Assembly: GCA_031282925.1 (NCBI GenBank)
Contig: JAITCT010000343.1
Span: 1-6,195, forward strand
Direction: 5' to 3'
Origin: Dysgonamonadaceae bacterium
GTDB taxonomy: Bacteria > Bacteroidota > Bacteroidia > Bacteroidales > Azobacteroidaceae
DNA length: 6,195 nucleotides
In this document: in pieces, positions 1 to 4,560 of the stretch
Layout: every line of letters begins with the position of its first letter
How positions within the stretch are numbered: the stretch's first letter is position 1
Program-made: the position numbers and the translations under genes
Notes under the pieces: generated by a model
The model's input: the letters and a program-made list of their open reading frames with translations, nothing else
Told to the model about the DNA's origin: nothing
Databases searched by the model: none

Positions 1-10
1 ATATTATACT

Positions 11-18
11 TATTTTTG
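11..18 (+). promoter_or_regulatory. Possible Bacteroidetes -7 element
   Basis: TATTTTTG is an exact match to the Bacteroidetes -7 consensus TAnnTTTG. Any -33 element would lie outside the window, so only half the promoter can be judged. The surrounding sequence is very AT-rich, which makes chance matches likely. If real, it would start a transcript around position 25 that leads into the nucleotidyltransferase/HepT pair. Confidence 0.2.
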
Positions 19-28
19 TGCGAGTCTA

Positions 29-62
29 TTGACGGGTATTCATATCCATTTCTTTACTTTTG
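29..62 (+). promoter_or_regulatory. Possible promoter for the MNT/HepT pair
   Basis: TACTTTTG at 55-62 is an exact TAnnTTTG (-7) match, and a TTG at 29-31 could act as the -33 element. The 23-base gap between them is slightly longer than expected for Bacteroidetes sigma-ABfr promoters. A transcript would begin near 68-70 and have a leader of about 70 bases before the ATG at 138. No Shine-Dalgarno sequence precedes that ATG; the region is A-rich instead, as is usual in this phylum. Confidence 0.35.
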
Positions 63-100
63 TAAATACAAAGACAAGTCAATAAACCCTTTTATTTTAG

Positions 101-113
101 CGTTGCAACAACG
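101..113 (+). repeat. Short inverted repeat in the MNT leader
   Basis: CGTTG (101-105), loop CAA, then CAACG (109-113) forms a perfect 5-bp stem between the putative promoter and the ATG at 138. It could be an operator for an autoregulated toxin-antitoxin unit or a small leader hairpin. It is short enough to be chance. Confidence 0.2.
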
Positions 114-137
114 TTACTGTAAATTGAAAAAATTTTC

Positions 138-416
138 ATGGACTTTTTCAGTACATATACCGGTCAAATTGCCGACTTGTGCCGCAAATACAATATCAGG
201 AAATTGTTTGCTTGCGGTTTGATACTTATTGATAAATTTAATGAACAAAGCGATATTGATTTGATTGTGGATTTTGATAAAAACGCGGTAAAAGACTATT
301 TTAATAACTATTTTGACTTCAAATATTCGCTCGAAGATGTTTTTGGAAGAGAAGTTGATTTATTGGAAGACCAACCCGTTAGAAATTCTTACCTCAAAAA
401 ATACCGAAAACACTAA
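138..416 (+). CDS. MntA-like minimal nucleotidyltransferase, probably inactive and frameshifted
   Basis: This 92-residue protein has the fold signature of the minimal nucleotidyltransferase (MNT) antitoxins, which AMPylate a partner HepT toxin. The GSx10DxD motif is recognisable at residues 27-41, with D39 and D41 present and a third acidic residue plausible at D74 (VDLL). The serine of the motif is replaced by leucine: the residues are G27-L28, and codon 219-221 is TTG, one C-to-T change from a serine TCG. The last residues (YRKH) do not look like the family. Reading one base further along after the A6 run at 396-401 gives a C-terminus ending TKPLIYG and a stop at 433-435, which matches the usual ...NTKQLIYG end and would overlap the next start by 8 bases. 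The gene is therefore probably a frameshifted, degenerate antitoxin. The start at 138 fits the family N-terminus. Confidence 0.8.
   Translation: MDFFSTYTGQIADLCRKYNIRKLFACGLILIDKFNEQSDIDLIVDFDKNAVKDYFNNYFDFKYSLEDVFGREVDLLEDQPVRNSYLKKYRKH
396..401 (+). other. Probable frameshift site at an A6 run
   Basis: In the annotated frame the codons are CTC AAA AAA TAC and the protein ends 12 bases later, at 414-416. Removing one A restores a reading that continues to a family-like C-terminus (…NTENTKPLIYG) with its stop at 433-435. This suggests a one-base gain in the homopolymer. A sequencing or assembly error is the main alternative. Programmed slippage is less likely, because a +1 shift is needed and the run is short. 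Confidence 0.6.
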
Positions 417-427
417 ACCTTTGATAT

Positions 428-721
428 ATGGATAACCGTATAAAGAAATATCCGGAAGATATTTTGCTTGCTATTTGCGAAATAGATATTTTCTTTGAAA
501 CACCGCCAAAGCAGTATGAAGCGTTTTGTAATAATCTGTTGTTGAGGCGTGCGGTTGCAAGGAATATAGAAATTATCGGCGAGACGACGAACAGAATACT
601 CAAAAACGACAACACCGTTTCAATTACAAATGCGCGAAAAATTGTAGATACCCGGAACAAGGAAGTGAAATACGGCTTTATGAATAACCTGCTTCCCATT
701 TTCATGCCCAACAGTGAGTAA
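428..721 (+). CDS. HepT-like (DUF86) protein lacking the RX4-6H motif
   Basis: The 97-residue product resembles the HepT/DUF86 toxins (HEPN-type RNases) that pair with MNT antitoxins. The conserved helix with RNIEIIGE lies at residues 45-52, and ARKIVDTRN ends at residue 77. In Bacteroidetes relatives this is followed by a stretch containing the HGYD residues, which supplies the RX4-6H catalytic histidine and the tyrosine that the antitoxin AMPylates. Here N77 is followed directly by KEVKYGFMNNLLPIF, which matches the segment after the motif (…EVIWGI..NHLP..). About ten residues thus appear deleted in frame, and the C-terminus is also short. The ATG lies 11 bases after the present MNT stop and would overlap the restored MNT frame, as in intact pairs. 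It is probably a non-functional remnant; a binding-only role cannot be excluded. Confidence 0.75.
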   Translation: MDNRIKKYPEDILLAICEIDIFFETPPKQYEAFCNNLLLRRAVARNIEIIGETTNRILKNDNTVSITNARKIVDTRNKEVKYGFMNNLLPIFMPNSE

Positions 722-738
722 TAACATAAAATTTCATG

Positions 739-746
739 TAGATTTG
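739..746 (+). promoter_or_regulatory. Possible -7 element just before the GHL10 gene
   Basis: TAGATTTG matches TAnnTTTG exactly and ends 5 bases before the ATG at 752. A start site at the usual distance would fall at or next to the ATG, giving a leaderless or near-leaderless transcript for the three-gene run. No TTG is found at the expected -33 position, so support is limited. Confidence 0.3.
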
Positions 747-751
747 CGACG

Positions 752-2272
752 ATGAAGCGATTTATTTTATATTTTATATGTGCTGCCGGATTGGTTTTCA
801 ACCTTTCCGCACAGCCGAAGCGAGAAATACGGGGCGTTTGGATAACCGTTAATTACGCCCTGGACTGGCCGAATCATCCTTTGCGCAGCAAAGCGGATAT
901 CGAACGCCAGAAAGAAGATTTCGACCGGATGCTTGATAAATTGAAGGATGCCGGAATCAATATGGTTTTTATGCAAACCCGGCTTCGGGGCGAAGTGATT
1001 TATCCGTCTAAAATAGAGCCTGCGAATAGATATTTCAATCAAAAATCTTCCTCCGTTCAATACGATCCGCTGGCTTATGCTGTCGACGCTTGCCGGCAAC
1101 GCGGAATGGAATGTCATGCATGGATGGTGGTTTATCCGGTGGGAAGCGGAAAGAAAAGAGCAACCGTTCCCGGCAGGTATAAAGATATGGCAAAATCTTT
1201 CCGTGGCACCCTGTATCTTGACCCCGGAAATCCGAAAACAATTGATTATTTGGTGAGTTTGGTAAAGGAAGTCGTTTCCGGATATGATATTGACGGCATT
1301 CATTTCGATTATGTCCGCTATCCCGACAGTTCCGGTAAATTTCCGGACGGAGATACTTACAGGCGATATAGCGGCGGGGAAGATAAGGCCGACTGGCGGC
1401 GGGGAAATATCAACCGTTTTGTTTATGCGGTTTATGATACGGTGAAATCTTTGAAACCCTGGGTGCAAGTCAGCAGTTCGGTAATAGGGATGTATGATAC
1501 AATTCCCGATGTTAAAAACAGGCACTGGACGGCATTGCACAGTGTGTATCAGGACCCTGCCGACTGGATACGGAAAGGGAAACACGATTTTATCGTTCCG
1601 ATGATGTACTATGCCGATAATTTGTTCTTCCCGTTTGTGGACGACTGGATTGCGCGGTGCAACGGGCGGCCGGTCGTTCCCGGACTTGGACTTTATCAAA
1701 TGGACGCCGGGGAATTTGGTTGGGAATCAAACGTTTTGCTCGAACAAATCCGGTATTCCCGCGATCGCCCGACACAGGGGAATGTCTTTTTCCGCGCGCG
1801 TTATTTACTGGAAAACAAAAAAGGAATTTGTGATGAAATTTCTTCCCGTTTTTATTCTACACCTGCCATTTTACCTGCGCTTACCTGGCTGAGCCGTTCG
1901 CTTCCCGAAGCTCCCGGACAGATTTACGCCAGCAGCAAAAACCGCGATTCTTTATCGCTTGAATGGAACAAAGTTACGGATGCCGATACTCCGGATAAAA
2001 CCATTTTCTATAATGTGTACCGTTCCGGGACTTTTCCCGTCGACACCAATGACCCGCAAAATTTAATCGCTGCCCGTTTAGTGAATAATTCCTGTGAAAT
2101 TCCAATCGATAACCGTACTGAATCGGGATATTATTACGTCGTTACTTCCTACGACCGCTATCACAACGAGAGCGAGGCTTCCGCTCCGGTTTATTTCGGG
2201 ACAGGAGCGTTAATGATAAACAGTAACACGTGCAATACGCCTGTTCCGGGAGATGAATCGCTTGTTCCTTAG
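752..2272 (+). CDS. Exported GHL10/DUF187 family glycoside hydrolase with FN3-like domain
   Basis: The 506-residue protein starts with a type I signal peptide (MKRF, hydrophobic core, likely cleavage after LSA at about residue 20). No convincing lipobox is seen, so it should be periplasmic or secreted. Residues about 25-370 form a GHL10 (DUF187, YngK-like) TIM-barrel hydrolase: REIRGVWITV opens the domain, and GIHFDYVRYP lies at 182-191 on a core strand. Residues about 388-482 form a fibronectin type III-like domain (PGQIYASS … YNVYR … YYYVVTSYD), followed by a 25-residue tail. E. coli DigH, of the same family, cleaves peptidoglycan glycan strands stripped of peptides; a cell-wall role here is inferred from that. 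The start is fixed by the signal peptide. The gene heads a run with folP and dacA. It has no T9SS-type C-terminal domain that I can recognise. Confidence 0.9.
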   Translation: MKRFILYFICAAGLVFNLSAQPKREIRGVWITVNYALDWPNHPLRSKADIERQKEDFDRMLDKLKDAGINMVFMQTRLRGEVIYPSKIEPANRYFNQKSSSVQYDPLAYAVDACRQRGMECHAWMVVYPVGSGKKRATVPGRYKDMAKSFRGTLYLDPGNPKTIDYLVSLVKEVVSGYDIDGIHFDYVRYPDSSGKFPDGDTYRRYSGGEDKADWRRGNINRFVYAVYDTVKSLKPWVQVSSSVIGMYDTIPDVKNRHWTALHSVYQDPADWIRKGKHDFIVPMMYYADNLFFPFVDDWIARCNGRPVVPGLGLYQMDAGEFGWESNVLLEQIRYSRDRPTQGNVFFRARYLLENKKGICDEISSRFYSTPAILPALTWLSRSLPEAPGQIYASSKNRDSLSLEWNKVTDADTPDKTIFYNVYRSGTFPVDTNDPQNLIAARLVNNSCEIPIDNRTESGYYYVVTSYDRYHNESEASAPVYFGTGALMINSNTCNTPVPGDESLVP

Positions 2273-2306
2273 TGCAAACGGCCTCAAAAGCAAATTTCAA
2301 AAAACA

Positions 2307-3143
2307 ATGACAAGCAACATAAAGGGTGAATTAACCGATTTCGTACCGCCGAAAGTGATGGGCATTTTGAATATTACGCCCGATTCTTTTTATGAAGGCA
2401 GCCGCAAACAAACGGAAAAAGAAATTGCCGAACGGGTTGTTCAAATCGTTGAAGAAGGCGCCGGCATTATTGACGTCGGGGGATATTCTTCCCGGCCGTC
2501 GGCGGCTTACGTGGATGAAATCGAAGAAATGAAACGGCTGACATACGGGTTGGAGGTATTGTTCCGCGAAGCGCCCGACGCAGTTGTTTCGGTCGACACG
2601 TTTCGTTCGGAAACAGCCCGCCGCTGCGTGGAAAACTTCGGCGTTGCGATTATCAACGACATTTCGGCCGGCGCTTTGGACGGACACATGTTTGAAACCG
2701 TTGCCCGCCTGCAAGTTCCATACATTGCGATGCATATGCAGGGAAGTCCGCAAACCATGATGGAACACACGGACTATGCGGATTTGATGCGGGAAATCCT
2801 CATGTATTTTGCCGAAAAAGTAAACCTGTTGCATCAGGCGGGAGTCAATGACGTTTGGATTGACCCAGGCTTCGGATTCAGCAAAACAACCGCGCAAAAT
2901 TACAGGATTTTGGACAGGCTGGAAGAATTTCATATCTTTGGACTCCCGCTTTTGGCCGGTTTTTCGAGGAAAACGATGATACGGGAAGTCCTTGCAACCT
3001 CTGCGGCCGAAAGCCTGAACGGGACAACCGGCCTGAATATGTTTGCCCTGACGAAAGGAGCGCATATCCTGCGGGTTCACGACGTGAAAGAAGCCGTGCA
3101 AACGGTTCGACTGTATCAACAGATAAAAAATGCAAACCAATGA
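2307..3143 (+). CDS. folP: Dihydropteroate synthase
   Basis: FolP condenses 6-hydroxymethyl-7,8-dihydropterin diphosphate with p-aminobenzoate in cytosolic folate synthesis and is the target of sulfonamides. The 278-residue protein carries the full signature: MGILNITPDSF at 18-28, IDVGGYSSRP at 55-64 (pterin/PABA loop), SVDTF at 95-99, IINDISAG starting at 115, IDPGFGF at 185-191, SRK at 220-222 and RVHD at 256-259. No key residue is missing. The ATG at 2307 is chosen because MTSNIKGELTDF matches the usual short Bacteroidales N-terminus and lies 34 bases after the preceding stop. An in-frame ATG at 2253 would add 18 unrelated residues and overlap the upstream gene by 20 bases. The stop overlaps the next start as ATGA, implying translational coupling with dacA. 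Confidence 0.95.
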   Translation: MTSNIKGELTDFVPPKVMGILNITPDSFYEGSRKQTEKEIAERVVQIVEEGAGIIDVGGYSSRPSAAYVDEIEEMKRLTYGLEVLFREAPDAVVSVDTFRSETARRCVENFGVAIINDISAGALDGHMFETVARLQVPYIAMHMQGSPQTMMEHTDYADLMREILMYFAEKVNLLHQAGVNDVWIDPGFGFSKTTAQNYRILDRLEEFHIFGLPLLAGFSRKTMIREVLATSAAESLNGTTGLNMFALTKGAHILRVHDVKEAVQTVRLYQQIKNANQ

Positions 3144-3922
3144 TTGAATTTCTATCGAAAATTCCGATAAAGGATATTATCGACCTTGTACTGGTCGTCT
3201 TTTTTCTCTATGAGACCTACCTTTTGATGAGGAAAACCGGAACGCGGGCTATCTTTCTGGGCGTTTTGGCGTTTATCGCCATTTGGGTTATTGTTTCCCA
3301 AGTATTTCAGTTGCGGATGATGGGCGCTATTCTGGACAGGTTTATCAGCGTCGGTTTTATTTTGCTGGTGATTGTTTTCCAAAAAGAAATCCGCGAATTT
3401 TTGCAGGCTTTGGGTTCTAACAAAGGCATCCGGGTTATAGCCGCTTTATTTGACGCGAAAAAAAACAATACCGGCGAAGACCTCAAAGCCATTATGCCGG
3501 TTGTTATGGCGGTAATGGATCTGTCGAAACGGAAAGAAGGCGCTTTAATTGCCGTGGAACAAACCGTTCCGCTGGATACTTGCGTTGAAACGGGCGAAAC
3601 GCTGAATGCCGACATCAGCGCCCGGTTGATTGAAAATATTTTCTTCAAAAACAGTCCTTTACATGACGGGGCTATGATTATTTCGGGGAAAAAAATCAAA
3701 GCTGCCGGTTGTATATTGCCGGTTTCGCAAGACCTGACGATTCCCAAATATTTGGGCTTGCGGCATCGTGCCGCTTTGGGACTGTCGCAGGAAACGGACG
3801 CTAAGATCATTATTGTTTCCGAGGAAACGGGGAAAATTTCCATGGCGTATCATGGGGAATTGACTTTGGGAATTAGCGCGGAACGGCTGCAGCAGGAATT
3901 AGCAGCGATATTTCGACAGTAA
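3140..3922 (+). CDS. dacA: CdaA-type diadenylate cyclase (membrane-bound)
   Basis: This 260-residue enzyme makes cyclic di-AMP from two ATP. Three transmembrane helices lie at about residues 12-29, 37-56 and 63-80, followed by a short linker helix (QKEIREFLQALG) and a cytoplasmic DAC domain from about residue 115. The catalytic DGA motif is at 176-178 and the RHR motif at 208-210, both intact, so activity is expected. The order TM helices then DAC identifies the CdaA class rather than DisA. The start overlaps the folP stop (ATGA), an arrangement common in Bacteroidetes. There is no cdaR (YbbR-type) regulator gene next to it, unlike in Firmicutes; a convergent gene follows instead. c-di-AMP typically controls potassium balance and cell-wall stress; which targets exist here is not visible. 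Confidence 0.95.
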   Translation: MIEFLSKIPIKDIIDLVLVVFFLYETYLLMRKTGTRAIFLGVLAFIAIWVIVSQVFQLRMMGAILDRFISVGFILLVIVFQKEIREFLQALGSNKGIRVIAALFDAKKNNTGEDLKAIMPVVMAVMDLSKRKEGALIAVEQTVPLDTCVETGETLNADISARLIENIFFKNSPLHDGAMIISGKKIKAAGCILPVSQDLTIPKYLGLRHRAALGLSQETDAKIIIVSEETGKISMAYHGELTLGISAERLQQELAAIFRQ

Positions 3923-3927
3923 ATATC
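3907..3927. terminator. Weak AT-rich hairpin at the dacA 3' end
   Basis: GATATTT (3907-3913), a 7-base loop, and AAATATC (3921-3927) form a perfect 7-bp stem that spans the dacA stop codon in the 27-base gap between convergent genes. It lacks a GC-rich stem and is not followed by a T run on either strand. It is at best a weak transcription end or mRNA 3' structure, and no better terminator is seen in the gap. Confidence 0.2.
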
Positions 3928-3949
3928 AACAAAGCAGCCGATATATATT

Positions 3950-4558
3950 CTATTCGCGAAGCGCCCCCTTCCCCTGCCGCAAAATCTCAATTTCATCTCC
4001 CGTGCAATCGACGATTGTCGAAGGCGCCAGGCCGCCGTAGCCGCCATCAACAACCAAATTGACCGTGTTTCCGTATTCTTCGTGAATCAGTTCGGGATAG
4101 GTGCAATATTCCATGATATCGTCTTTTTCGCGCACGGAAGTGGTCAGAATGGGATTGCCTAACTCGCTTACTAATTTCAAGGTAATCACATTGTCGGGTA
4201 CGCGGATGCCGACTTCTTTCCGGTTTTTATAAATTTTGGGCAGGCTGGTTGTCGCGTTGAGAATGAAGGTGAAAGGGCCGGGCAGGTTGCGTTTCATCAG
4301 TTTGAATATCGTGTTATTGACTTTGGCATATTCGCTGATGTTGCTCAGGTCGGGACAGATAATCGAAAGGTTACTTTTCTGCGGGTTGATTCCTTTGATT
4401 TTACAGATTTTTTCCACCGCCCTCACATTCAGGGCGTCGCAACCCATGGCATAAACCGTATCGGTGGGATAAATGATTATCCCGCCGTCCCGGAGGATAT
4501 TAACCACTTTGGTAACATCCTTTATGTTTGTGTTTCCCGCGTATAAACGTAACAGCAT
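3950..4558 (-). CDS. Sua5/YciO/YrdC family protein, YciO type
   Basis: The 202-residue cytosolic protein has the YrdC fold: YPTDTVYAMGC at 30-40, LPGPFTFIL at 92-100, VGIRVPD at 116-122, PILTTSV at 136-142 and VDGGY…PSTIVDCT near the end. Automated pipelines usually call such proteins L-threonylcarbamoyladenylate synthase, the enzyme that makes the t6A precursor. The KxR…SxN signature of proven TsaC/Sua5 enzymes is absent: K55-G-I replaces KxR, and TTSVR replaces the SxN segment. Length and spacing match E. coli YciO (206 residues, PTDSGYALGC), whose role is less certain. The start at 4558 fits the family (MLLRLY) and lies 2 bases after the stop of the upstream peptidase gene, so the two are probably co-transcribed and coupled. 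Confidence 0.88.
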   Translation of the reverse strand: MLLRLYAGNTNIKDVTKVVNILRDGGIIIYPTDTVYAMGCDALNVRAVEKICKIKGINPQKSNLSIICPDLSNISEYAKVNNTIFKLMKRNLPGPFTFILNATTSLPKIYKNRKEVGIRVPDNVITLKLVSELGNPILTTSVREKDDIMEYCTYPELIHEEYGNTVNLVVDGGYGGLAPSTIVDCTGDEIEILRQGKGALRE

Positions 4559-4560
4559 AA

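Noticed and set aside
16..222. 68-codon frame upstream of and overlapping the nucleotidyltransferase
   Set aside because: It overlaps the real gene in another frame, resembles no family, and covers promoter-like sequence.
394..801. 135-codon open frame on the minus strand opposite the HepT-like gene
   Set aside because: It is antisense to two better-supported genes, has no recognisable domain, and runs across the promoter-like region and the start of the GHL10 gene.
767..1699. 310-codon minus-strand open frame inside the GHL10 gene
   Set aside because: It is a shadow of a clear hydrolase gene. Its predicted protein has no coherent domain and its composition is typical of an antisense frame.
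2253..2306. Upstream in-frame ATG for folP at 2253
   Set aside because: The extra 18 residues do not match the family N-terminus, and the extension would overlap the preceding coding sequence by 20 bases.
2331..3140. 269-codon minus-strand open frame opposite folP
   Set aside because: folP carries every family motif on the plus strand; this frame shows none.
3961..3980. C-rich run near the YciO gene end, resembling the palindromic element
   Set aside because: It encodes the ordinary family C-terminus (RQGKGALRE) and has no inverted partner, so the similarity is chance.
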